From: an uncultured Flavobacteriales bacterium
GTDB taxonomy: Bacteria > Bacteroidota > Bacteroidia > Flavobacteriales > UBA7430
Assembly: GCA_913041775.1 (NCBI GenBank)
Contig: CAJWJW010000085.1
Span: forward strand, 1 to 6,055
Direction of reading: 5' to 3'
DNA length: 6,055 nucleotides
Position 1 is the first letter of the stretch; every line of letters begins with the position of its first letter. Made by a program: the position numbers and the translations under genes. Positions 1-6,042 of this stretch are shown in pieces. Under the pieces are notes generated by a model that was not told where the DNA came from, made no database searches, and saw nothing but the letters and a program-made list of their open reading frames with translations.

Positions 1-360
1 TATAGAAAAGAAAACGAAGCTTTTGTAATTTCTATTCTCTATAAAGAAGAAGAAATACTACAGATAATAAACCAAAATATGACGGAGGAAACTAAGTCAG
101 AATCAGGTGAATTTGGAATTGTACTGTCAATTTGTTTTGATGTAGTAAGTCAAAAAGAAGATTTACACAGGTTTACACATTCTCATTTTAAATTTGAGTC
201 TACTCCTGCGATAGATACTACAGAAGAATTAGCTTCTTACTTTTTACCATTAGCTAATAATTCAGAGAAATCTGCAAAAACAATTTGCAAATTACTCTCC
301 AAAGCATTCGAAATTACTAGCTCTCAGCATCTCGACTTTGAAATGTATGAGGTAGAGTAA
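1..360 (+). CDS. Hypothetical protein, 3' portion (5' end outside window)
   Basis: I do not recognise this protein. The reading frame is open from the first base to the TAA at 358-360, giving 119 residues, so the gene probably begins upstream of the window. The first ATG in frame is at 79, but the 26 codons before it look equally protein-like (charged, with an acidic KEEE run), so an internal start at 79 is less likely. The visible part has no signal peptide, no clear membrane helix and no recognisable catalytic motif. It is mixed hydrophobic and acidic, ends in EMYEVE, and is probably a soluble cytoplasmic protein or domain. It converges with the DUF2141 gene across 23 bases. No function is proposed. 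The missing N-terminus may hold the identifying domain. Confidence 0.7.
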   Translation, partial: YRKENEAFVISILYKEEEILQIINQNMTEETKSESGEFGIVLSICFDVVSQKEDLHRFTHSHFKFESTPAIDTTEELASYFLPLANNSEKSAKTICKLLSKAFEITSSQHLDFEMYEVE

Positions 361-383
361 ATTGGTAGAACTTTTCAACCTAA

Positions 384-872
384 TTACATATATATAAGAG
401 TAATAGGCACAAATACAGATTGACCTTCTTCAACAACAAATTTACACTCACTAAAGTTTGGCTCAGAGAAACCAACAGGTGGATTATTAGAAAATCCAAA
501 ACCTTCTTGAGGAATAAGATTAAAGAGACCGCCCATTTCCATATCTCCACTACCATCCGCATCGTGTAAAATACTTATAGCATAAGTACCTGCTTCCATA
601 CTATCTATCTCTATTAACATATCAGTAGCAGTAACAGAAATTGCAGTATCTCTATAATAAAGGGTTTCAGAATTAAAAGTAGAAGAAGAATTGTAAATAG
701 CCACAGCAATATCACCCTGATAGTTTTCAAAGTCATAAACCTCAAGAATAATCTTCGTATTTGTTAATAAACTATCAATTATACTGGCACCCTCTCCATC
801 TTTAGGATCTTTGGTGCAGCTGCAAAAACTCAACATAATTAGAGTAAAGAATAAAATGGCTTTTTGATACAT
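384..872 (-). CDS. DUF2141 family lipoprotein
   Basis: This is a 162-residue exported protein matching the DUF2141 family, which is common in Bacteroidetes and of unknown function. Seen in the sequence: residues 1-19 form a lipoprotein-type signal (MYQK, a hydrophobic stretch, then FCSC with C19 as the likely lipidated cysteine), followed by a polar linker to about residue 37. The DUF2141 core runs from about 40 to 162: a beta strand with GDIAVAIYNS (53-62), then AGTYAISILHDADGSGD (94-110), IPQEGFGFSNN (120-130) and a terminal beta strand. The D104-x-D106-x-S108-x-D110 stretch resembles a calcium-binding loop, which is inference only. The protein is probably anchored in the outer or inner membrane facing the periplasm. 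The ATG at 872 fits the signal peptide; an ATG just upstream at 877 is followed at once by a stop. It is divergent from the DUF4294 gene. Confidence 0.85.
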   Translation of the reverse strand: MYQKAILFFTLIMLSFCSCTKDPKDGEGASIIDSLLTNTKIILEVYDFENYQGDIAVAIYNSSSTFNSETLYYRDTAISVTATDMLIEIDSMEAGTYAISILHDADGSGDMEMGGLFNLIPQEGFGFSNNPPVGFSEPNFSECKFVVEEGQSVFVPITLIYM

Positions 873-897
873 TACATTTATTGTTCTAAGGTTAAAG

Positions 898-905
898 CAA
901 ATATA
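898..905 (-). promoter_or_regulatory. Bacteroidetes-type -7 box upstream of the DUF2141 gene
   Basis: On the minus strand this reads TATATTTG, an exact match to TAnnTTTG, the -7 consensus of the primary sigma factor in Bacteroidetes. It lies 25 bases upstream of the DUF2141 ATG, which would leave a leader of roughly 15-20 bases. I could not find a good -33 TTTG partner at the usual spacing, and the surrounding DNA is very AT-rich, so a chance match is possible. Confidence 0.4.
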
Positions 906-923
906 ATTTTTTAAATTTAATTT

Positions 924-1511
924 ATGAATAAACTAATTTTCATTCTTGCAATTTCATTTGTTTTTGAGTTTAAAGGACAAGTAGTAGACTCTGTTTTAGT
1001 AGATGGGGAAACTATTTTGGTACAACTACTTAATGAAATTACTTTAAGTCCATTACACTTAAACGTATCAGAAGAGATCCAATTTCTGAGACTTCGCAGA
1101 AAGGTATATAAAGTCTATCCGTTAGCATTAGCAGCGAAAAAGCAATTATTAGAGCTAGAGGAGGATTTAAATTACGCAGAAAACAACCGACAAAAAAGAA
1201 AAATTGGCAAACTTCACGATAAGTGGATACAAGCTAATTTTACTGCAAAAATTAAAAAGCTTACTCGATCAGAAGGAAGAATTTTAATTAAACTCATACA
1301 TAAAGAAACAGGAAATACTGCCTACGATTTAGTACGCAGTTATCGAAATGGTTTAACAGCGCTATTATGGCAAAAATTAGCCAAATATTTCGATGGTGAT
1401 CTAAAGGCTATATATGAACCCGAAATGACAATCGAAGACCAATGGATAGAACATATTCTATGGGAAATGAGAATGAATAAAACTACTCTAAGAAAGATTC
1501 TACAAGATTAG
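924..1511 (+). CDS. DUF4294 domain secreted protein
   Basis: This 195-residue protein matches the DUF4294 family, found mainly in Bacteroidetes and without an assigned function. Seen in the sequence: a short N-terminal signal sequence (MNKLIFILAISFVFEF, cleavage probably near G18-Q19), then a family-typical core. The core includes VYKVYPLALAAK (61-72), a charged helical stretch (75-110), LTRSEGRILIKLIHKETG (113-130), LLWQKLAKYFDGDLK (147-161) and an acidic segment ending near EDQWIEHIL (171-179). No catalytic residues are recognisable. It is probably periplasmic. The start at 924 has no Shine-Dalgarno sequence, as is usual in this phylum, but it is the one that includes the signal sequence. 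The 3' end overlaps the convergent radical SAM gene by 29 bases. The gene is divergent from the DUF2141 gene, so the two may share a regulatory gap without being functionally linked. Confidence 0.85.
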   Translation: MNKLIFILAISFVFEFKGQVVDSVLVDGETILVQLLNEITLSPLHLNVSEEIQFLRLRRKVYKVYPLALAAKKQLLELEEDLNYAENNRQKRKIGKLHDKWIQANFTAKIKKLTRSEGRILIKLIHKETGNTAYDLVRSYRNGLTALLWQKLAKYFDGDLKAIYEPEMTIEDQWIEHILWEMRMNKTTLRKILQD

Positions 1512-3342
1512 GAGAGAGAGTTGTTTCACTTATATCAAAGTCAAACCAATCCTTTAGAGGCACTTCAAAACCAACACCATACAAGTAATTATTCAATGCC
1601 AAGTTTAGTCCTTCTCTATAGTCGGTATGGTTTGCTCCTTGTTTATCTATATGCGTTAAATCGTTTTGCGCAAATCCTTCAAATTTAGGACCAGTTATTT
1701 CAATTCCAAAACTCGCTGGATCTTGCCCTATAGGACTGTGGATAGTTGTTGTAAACTGATGCCAAAATGCAGACTGTATGCAATTGGTTTCAAACAACTG
1801 TCTAACGACCTCTAAAGAATCTATGGTCTCTTGATCTGTTTCTGTAGGGAAGCCATACATTAAATAAGCATGAACCATTATATTTTGGTCGGAGAAAGCT
1901 TTTGTTACACGAGCAACTTGAGCAATATTAACTCCTTTTTTCATTTTCGTAAGCAATCTATCAGAAGCAACTTCTAATCCACCTGTTACAGCAATACAAC
2001 CCGATTTTGCTAAAAGAATACAGAGCTCAGGGGTAAACGTTTTTTCAAAACGAATGTTTGTCCACCAAGTAATATAAACTCTACGTTCAATTAATTTCTC
2101 TGCCAATAAACGCAGCATTTTAGGTGGCGCAGCCTCATCTACAAAATGAAATCCTCTAGTACCTGTTTCGGCTATTAGTTTTTCAATTTTAGAGACTAAA
2201 TCATCTGCAGTAGTATTTTGATAATTCCCTATATAATCGAGCGATACATCGCAAAAAGAACATTGTTTCCAGTAACAACCATGAGAAATGGTTAATTTAT
2301 TCCATCGCCCATCGCTCCACATTCGGTGCATAGGATTCATTACATCTAGAAAAGACAAATACTTCTCTAGATTTAAACCTTTATATGTGGGTGCAGGTAA
2401 GTTTTTATGATGAAAAATAGTATTGGGAATCTTATTCTTATAAACTACTTTTTCATCCTCTAAAACAAAGGTTCTTTCAAGTTCCAATTTGTCAATTTTA
2501 CCAGATAAATATTCTGTTATTTTTAAAAGAGGTGCCTCACCATCGTCTAAACAAATAAAATCTACCAACTTAAATATGCGAGGATCTGTAAGAGAACGCA
2601 ATTCTGTATTACAGTAACCACCACCAAAAGCAATTTTAATTTTTTTGAATCTCTTTTTTATAAACTGAGCACAGCGTAATGCTGCAAATAAATTACCGGG
2701 AAAAGGAATACTAAAACAAACCAAATCAGGTTCATATTCATCTAGTTTTCCCATTAACAAAAGTAGTAACAACTGCTCTATTGAGGTAACATTGTATTTT
2801 AAATAAGCGTCAATTTGATCGAAATTACTAGCCGAAGTAGCGATCTGTTCGGCGTAACGAGTAAAAGAGAAAAACTCATCTACATTGCCTCTTATAAAAT
2901 CGCCCAATTCCTCCACAAAAAGGGTAGCCATATGCTTCGCCTTATCCAACACGCCTAAGTTACCAAAAGCATAGTCTAAATCATCGACAGCCAATTTTTC
3001 ACACCTATGTGAATGGGGTAAAAATCCTTTATGAAGTATCTGATATGCAGAAGTTACCTCTTGATTTTGCAAATAAGAAATTACAAAATCAACCTTATTT
3101 ATATAATCATCCTTTTGCTGAACAACCAATGGGAATTCAAAACTTTGATTTTGTTCTGCCTCCTCAAAAACACGATAAATAAAATCTTTGGTAAAAACTT
3201 TAAGAAACAAATCGATGCTCAAATCGCACTGACTTGTAGGTATCCCCTTAGAATCTAGAAACCCTTTTAAATATGCCGTTGCTGGGTACGGAGTATTTAA
3301 CTGGGTAAAAGGAGGTGTTATAAGAAGCGTTTTTATTGACAT
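1483..3342 (-). CDS. B12-binding-type radical SAM protein with CX4CX2C cluster motif
   Basis: This 619-residue cytoplasmic protein has the two-part layout of B12-binding radical SAM enzymes. The N-terminal part starts with LLITPPF and YPATAYLKGFLDSKG (6-33), continues through a helical insertion (about 45-200), then DLVCFSIPFPGN (206-217), FGGGYCNTEL (239-248) and ICLDDGEAPLL (263-273), the usual Rossmann-type cobalamin-domain landmarks. I see no DxHxxG motif, so cobalamin, if bound, would lack the lower-face histidine ligand. The radical SAM barrel spans about 347-560: SHGCYWKQCSFCD holds the cluster cysteines C356, C361 and C364, followed by FHFVDEAAPP (398-407), GGLEVAS (454-460) and AYLMYGFPTET (492-502). 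The cysteine spacing is CX4CX2C instead of CX3CX2C; the codons read cleanly, and a similar CYW-type motif occurs, from memory, in uncharacterised homologues. The C-terminal 60 residues hold no known domain. The substrate is unknown: possibly methylation or another radical modification. The start at 3342 precedes the canonical first beta strand. It is probably cotranscribed with the pyrophosphohydrolase 47 bases upstream. Confidence 0.85.
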   Translation of the reverse strand: MSIKTLLITPPFTQLNTPYPATAYLKGFLDSKGIPTSQCDLSIDLFLKVFTKDFIYRVFEEAEQNQSFEFPLVVQQKDDYINKVDFVISYLQNQEVTSAYQILHKGFLPHSHRCEKLAVDDLDYAFGNLGVLDKAKHMATLFVEELGDFIRGNVDEFFSFTRYAEQIATSASNFDQIDAYLKYNVTSIEQLLLLLLMGKLDEYEPDLVCFSIPFPGNLFAALRCAQFIKKRFKKIKIAFGGGYCNTELRSLTDPRIFKLVDFICLDDGEAPLLKITEYLSGKIDKLELERTFVLEDEKVVYKNKIPNTIFHHKNLPAPTYKGLNLEKYLSFLDVMNPMHRMWSDGRWNKLTISHGCYWKQCSFCDVSLDYIGNYQNTTADDLVSKIEKLIAETGTRGFHFVDEAAPPKMLRLLAEKLIERRVYITWWTNIRFEKTFTPELCILLAKSGCIAVTGGLEVASDRLLTKMKKGVNIAQVARVTKAFSDQNIMVHAYLMYGFPTETDQETIDSLEVVRQLFETNCIQSAFWHQFTTTIHSPIGQDPASFGIEITGPKFEGFAQNDLTHIDKQGANHTDYREGLNLALNNYLYGVGFEVPLKDWFDFDISETTLSPNLVESFLE

Positions 3343-3389
3343 TTTCGAAAGGTAATTAATCTAGTAAATTAGCGTAAGGCAGAAACTAA

Positions 3390-3776
3390 TTATTTATCTA
3401 ATATTGATTTAATATTGGGCTTAAAATAATTCTCTCCTTTTAAAATCTTTCCATCTTCTCTAAAAATTGGATTTCCTTCAGCATCTAATTTTGACATATT
3501 AGATTTTTGTATTTCCTCGAAAACCTCTTCAATTTTATGCTGAAGTCCGTGTTTTAATATAGTACCACATAATATGTAAAGCTGATCTCCTAAAGCATCT
3601 GCAATTTCCACAAGATCATTGTTTTCGCAGGCTTCTAGATATTCATCATTTTCTTCCTTCATTAAATTATAACGAAGCGTATAGGTAGGTTTTCCAACAT
3701 TAGAAATCGGTTCTAGCTCATTTCCAATTTGAAAAACAGTGTGAAATTGTGCTACGTGGTTAATTTGCTTTTTCAT
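3390..3776 (-). CDS. All-alpha NTP pyrophosphohydrolase (MazG/HisE-like)
   Basis: This 128-residue protein belongs to the all-alpha nucleotide pyrophosphohydrolase superfamily (phosphoribosyl-ATP pyrophosphohydrolase/MazG-like, closest in style to the DR2231-type single-domain proteins). The family hydrolyses nucleoside triphosphates to monophosphate and pyrophosphate with Mg2+ or Mn2+, usually as dimers, for nucleotide-pool cleaning. Seen in the sequence: the metal-binding motif ExxE (E42 and E45 in MKEENDEYLEA), then ExxD (E57 and D60 in VEIADALGDQLY), with D64 one turn later. A C-terminal segment, NMSKLDAEGNPIFREDGK then KGENYFKP (93-120), resembles the substrate-contacting tail of this group. 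All expected acidic residues are present, so it should be active. True HisE is unlikely because no his genes are adjacent. The substrate is unknown (dUTP, dCTP or an oxidised nucleotide are possible). The gene lies upstream of, and in the same direction as, the radical SAM gene, and is divergent from yceI. Confidence 0.8.
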   Translation of the reverse strand: MKKQINHVAQFHTVFQIGNELEPISNVGKPTYTLRYNLMKEENDEYLEACENNDLVEIADALGDQLYILCGTILKHGLQHKIEEVFEEIQKSNMSKLDAEGNPIFREDGKILKGENYFKPNIKSILDK

Positions 3777-3808
3777 TTACTTTAGGTCTTAAATGACGAA
3801 TATTTAGT

Positions 3809-3816
3809 TATTTTTG
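3809..3816 (+). promoter_or_regulatory. Bacteroidetes-type -7 box upstream of the yceI-like gene
   Basis: The sequence TATTTTTG matches TAnnTTTG, the Bacteroidetes -7 consensus, and ends 29 bases before the ATG at 3846. Initiation a few bases downstream would leave a leader of about 20-25 bases. No clear -33 TTTG is visible at the expected distance. The position between two divergent genes supports a promoter here. Confidence 0.45.
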
Positions 3817-3845
3817 TTGGCGTAAAGAAACAAAATACCTCTAGC

Positions 3846-4424
3846 ATGAAAAAACTTATTTTAATAGCTGCCTTAACAATTGTAAACTTAACAGCTACAA
3901 GAGCTCAAAACCTATTAAACATTAATCTTTCGGAAAGTACTGTAGAATGGGTAGGAGAAAAAGTAACCGGTTCTCATTCAGGTAATATATCGCTTAAAAG
4001 CGCGCATTTTACTATGGGTAAAGAACATATTGAAGGTGGGACCTTTGTAATGGACATGAACAGTATTAGATGTACCGACATAGAAAGTCCTGAATATGCC
4101 GAAAAATTAGAGAATCACTTAAAAGACGATGACTTTTTCGGAACTGAAAAATTCCCAACTGCAAGTTTTTCATTTACCAAAGTAATTTTCGACGGTACCT
4201 CTTACCTCTTAACTGGTAATATGAACATAAAAGGAATGAGTCAAGAAATTACTTTTCCTGCACAATTCCACACAGAAAAAGGACTATTTATTGCGGATGC
4301 AATTGTAAAAGTAGACCGTACTAAGCACGATATTAAATATGGTTCTGGTGCATTTTTTGATGATTTAGGAGATCGTATGATTTTAGATGATTTCACTTTA
4401 AACATTCATTTAGTAACCGAGTAA
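3846..4424 (+). CDS. YceI family periplasmic lipid-binding-like protein
   Basis: This 192-residue exported protein is a clear YceI-family member. YceI proteins fold as lipocalin-like beta barrels that bind isoprenoid-type lipids in the periplasm; the physiological role is mostly unknown. Seen in the sequence: a Sec signal peptide at 1-20 (MKKLILIAALTIVNL, then TATRA before Q21). The family landmarks follow in order: STVEWVGEKVTGSHSGNISL (31-50), GGTFVMDMNSI (64-74), ENHLKDDDFFGTEKFPTASF (89-108), LLTGNMNIKGMSQEITFPA (121-139) and VDRTKHDIKYGS (156-167). The length is standard and nothing is truncated. The gene directly downstream begins one base after this stop and encodes a small membrane protein, so they form a tight transcription unit. 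A -7 box at 3809-3816 probably drives both. Confidence 0.92.
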   Translation: MKKLILIAALTIVNLTATRAQNLLNINLSESTVEWVGEKVTGSHSGNISLKSAHFTMGKEHIEGGTFVMDMNSIRCTDIESPEYAEKLENHLKDDDFFGTEKFPTASFSFTKVIFDGTSYLLTGNMNIKGMSQEITFPAQFHTEKGLFIADAIVKVDRTKHDIKYGSGAFFDDLGDRMILDDFTLNIHLVTE

Positions 4425-4425
4425 T

Positions 4426-4617
4426 ATGGAAAACATAACTCAAGGTCATTGGATATTTGCAGCAATTTTTGCTTTAGTATTTATTATTGGTATCGTTGCA
4501 GCATATATAAAAGATGCTAAAATTCATAAAATCCATTATAAAGGGTTTTATGTTTTTTTTGCTTCGCTAGTAATCAGTATTTTTCTACTTTTTGTTTTTA
4601 AAGACTTTCTACGATGA
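4426..4617 (+). CDS. Small two-helix membrane protein
   Basis: This 63-residue protein is of unknown function. I think similar small proteins occur in other Flavobacteriia, but that is from memory. Seen in the sequence: a short N-terminal segment (MENITQGHW), a first transmembrane helix at about residues 9-28, a basic loop (KDAKIHKIHYKG, 29-40) rich in lysine and histidine, a second helix at about 41-58 and a basic end (KDFLR). The positive loop and the positive-inside rule suggest that the loop is cytoplasmic and both termini are outside, although the C-terminal charges weaken this. The ATG lies one base after the yceI stop codon, the strongest evidence that the gene is real, and implies translational coupling. 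No enzyme motif is visible. Confidence 0.75.
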   Translation: MENITQGHWIFAAIFALVFIIGIVAAYIKDAKIHKIHYKGFYVFFASLVISIFLLFVFKDFLR

Positions 4618-4675
4618 AAAGTACACGTTAGCAGTAAGTTAGTAGACGATAGACTATTATGAATATGTATCAGAG

Positions 4676-4704
4676 AGAATAAGAATATTACTTATTCTTA
4701 TTCT
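4676..4704. terminator. Hairpin between convergent genes, probable bidirectional terminator
   Basis: A perfect inverted repeat has 12-base arms at 4676-4687 (AGAATAAGAATA) and 4693-4704 (TATTCTTATTCT) with a 5-base loop. It lies between the 3' ends of the small membrane protein gene (+) and rsmG (-), where a shared terminator is expected. The right arm and loop include the last codons and the stop of rsmG. The stem is AT-rich and there is no long T run after it on either strand, so it is a weak example of an intrinsic terminator. Confidence 0.5.
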
Positions 4705-5335
4705 TCACAGCAACGTGGATAATCTTTTTAGTTTCAAAAAATTCTTCTTCAAAATAGTCGCTCAAATTAACAAGCGTTTTTCTATTTCCCCAAGAAGCTA
4801 ATTCGGTAGTCAAATCTCCACCTTTAAGTGCTATAATACCATTGTCAATAGTGTGATTATTGGCATTTAAATATTGCTTACGAGTCCATTTTACCAAATC
4901 TATCATTGAAGCAACTGCGCGGGTAATAATGAAATCAAACGAATCGTCTAATTGTTCTGCACGCATATGGTGTGCTTCAATATTTTGCAAACCTATAGTA
5001 GTAGAGATTTCTTTCACCACTTTAATTTTCTTTCCTATAGAATCGACCATAGTAAAAGAAACCTCTGGAAAAAGAATAGCTAAAGGAATACCTGGGAATC
5101 CACCACCACAGCCTAAATCCATAATTTTAGCTCCATTATTAAAGCTTATAAACTTAGCAATAGAAAGAGAATGAAGAATATGACGCTCATATAAACTATA
5201 TACATCCTTACGAGAAATAACATTTATTTGTGCGTTCCACTCTTCGTAAAGAGGTTTTAGCTGTGTAAATTGTTCTTTCTGTATATCAGTAAGTTCCGGA
5301 AAGTATTTTACTATCAGTGCTAAATCAGAATTCAT
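4688..5335 (-). CDS. rsmG: 16S rRNA (guanine(527)-N(7))-methyltransferase RsmG
   Basis: RsmG (formerly GidB) uses S-adenosylmethionine to methylate N7 of G527 in 16S rRNA, in the 530 loop of the small subunit; in several bacteria its loss gives low-level streptomycin resistance. At 215 residues the length is standard. Seen in the sequence: the N-terminal INVISRKD (37-44) and ERHILHSL (50-57) motifs, the SAM-binding motif I MDLGCGGGFPGIPLAI (72-87), the acidic residue of motif II in VDSIGKK (D98), TRAVAS (138-143) and LKGG (170-173). The protein ends in a lysine-asparagine tail (VKNKNK) encoded within a hairpin. The ATG at 5335 lies inside the end of the sigma-factor gene, overlapping it by 11 bases, so translation is probably coupled. 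No family residue is evidently missing. Confidence 0.96.
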   Translation of the reverse strand: MNSDLALIVKYFPELTDIQKEQFTQLKPLYEEWNAQINVISRKDVYSLYERHILHSLSIAKFISFNNGAKIMDLGCGGGFPGIPLAILFPEVSFTMVDSIGKKIKVVKEISTTIGLQNIEAHHMRAEQLDDSFDFIITRAVASMIDLVKWTRKQYLNANNHTIDNGIIALKGGDLTTELASWGNRKTLVNLSDYFEEEFFETKKIIHVAVKNKNK

Positions 5336-5912
5336 TTTCTTGTGGTTTCAATATTTGTACTAATAGGTTGCGTGCTCTAAACAATTTCGCTTTTACAGAA
5401 CCTAAGGGCATGTTTAACTTTTCTGCTATCTCGGCATAAGACAATTCGTCGAGGTATCTTAAAATAATAAGCTCCCTATAATGAGGTTTTAGCTGATGTA
5501 CTAAGCTAGCAATATGTTTATTTTTTTGCTTCTGAATTAAATTCCTCTCTGGATCCAGACCATTATCAATGATATCCATAGTGCTACTTTCATCGTCTTT
5601 TTTGTCGTCTATAGAAATCGTTTTCTGACTGTTTTTTCTATAGAAGTCAATCAATGTATTGGTAGCAATGGTATTTATCCAGGTACTAAAAGCAAAGGAA
5701 TCATTATAGGATTTCAATTTATCAAAAGCCTTGCTAAAAGTAGCAATAGACAAATCTTCAACATCTTCCTTGCTCTGTAATTTTAGTGAAAACGTTTTCT
5801 CTACGGAAGCCCAATACAAAGTCATAAGCTCAGAATAAGCTTTCTGATCTCCATGAATAGCCTTTTGTACAAGGGCTATATCGCGTGCTTTATTCTTTTT
5901 TGTTTGGCTCAA
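5325..5912 (-). CDS. ECF-type RNA polymerase sigma factor (sigma-70 family), TTG start
   Basis: This 195-residue protein has the two-domain layout of extracytoplasmic-function sigma factors, which direct RNA polymerase to a limited set of promoters. Sigma-2 spans about 25-94: YSELMTLYW, then EDVEDLSIATFSKAFDKL (49-66) and AFSTWINTIATNTLIDFYRK (74-93). An acidic linker follows (101-120). Sigma-4 spans about 133-187, with the helix-turn-helix LSYAEIAEKLNMPLGSVKAKL (157-177). The first codon is TTG at 5912: an in-frame TAG lies four codons upstream, and the first internal ATG is residue 29, which would cut into region 2.1. TTG is therefore the best start. No anti-sigma gene is adjacent within the window. 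The gene runs into rsmG with an 11-base overlap. Which promoters it recognises cannot be told from the sequence. Confidence 0.92.
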   Translation of the reverse strand: MSQTKKNKARDIALVQKAIHGDQKAYSELMTLYWASVEKTFSLKLQSKEDVEDLSIATFSKAFDKLKSYNDSFAFSTWINTIATNTLIDFYRKNSQKTISIDDKKDDESSTMDIIDNGLDPERNLIQKQKNKHIASLVHQLKPHYRELIILRYLDELSYAEIAEKLNMPLGSVKAKLFRARNLLVQILKPQENEF

Positions 5913-5948
5913 TAGGAAATTCTAGTGGAATTAAATAATATACAGTTG

Positions 5949-5956
5949 CAAAAATA
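5949..5956 (-). promoter_or_regulatory. Possible -7 box upstream of the sigma factor gene
   Basis: On the minus strand this reads TATTTTTG, matching TAnnTTTG. It is 36 bases upstream of the TTG start, giving a leader of about 25-30 bases. A perfect 10-base palindrome (CTATTAATAG, 5957-5966) abuts it on the upstream side, inside what would be the spacer. There is no obvious -33 element, and AT-richness makes chance matches likely. Confidence 0.4.
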
Positions 5957-6018
5957 CTATTAATAGATAAACTGCTCTATAAATATCGGGAATAGATGTA
6001 CAAACAAGACAATTCAAT

Positions 6019-6026
6019 TATATTTG
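6019..6026 (+). promoter_or_regulatory. Possible -7 box for a rightward gene
   Basis: The sequence TATATTTG followed by C matches TAnnTTTG on the plus strand and has the same TATATTTGC core as the box before the DUF2141 gene. An ATG lies 17 bases downstream at 6043. This suggests that a rightward gene, divergent from the sigma factor, begins at the window edge. No clear -33 partner is visible. Confidence 0.4.
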
Positions 6027-6042
6027 CTCAAAATTTGTGTAG

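Noticed and set aside
79..360. The first gene starting at the ATG at 79
   Set aside because: The frame stays open to base 1 with protein-like residues, so a start outside the window is more likely.
364..380. Possible small terminator hairpin between the first gene and the DUF2141 gene (GGTAGAA / TTCAACC)
   Set aside because: It has only 7-base arms with one mismatch, a 3-base loop and no T run on either side, so it is too weak to call.
380..562. Minus-strand open frame of 60 residues
   Set aside because: It lies within the DUF2141 gene in another frame, with low-complexity leucine-rich translation and no independent support.
874..881. TACATTTA as a -7 box for the DUF4294 gene
   Set aside because: The last base does not match TAnnTTTG and no -33 element lies at the proper distance.
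3031..3258. Plus-strand open frame of 75 residues
   Set aside because: It is antisense to the radical SAM gene, rich in Ile, Leu and Asn as expected from AT-rich shadow frames, with no start signals.
4860..5174. Plus-strand open frame of 104 residues
   Set aside because: It is antisense to the conserved core of rsmG, including the motif I codons, so it is a shadow frame.
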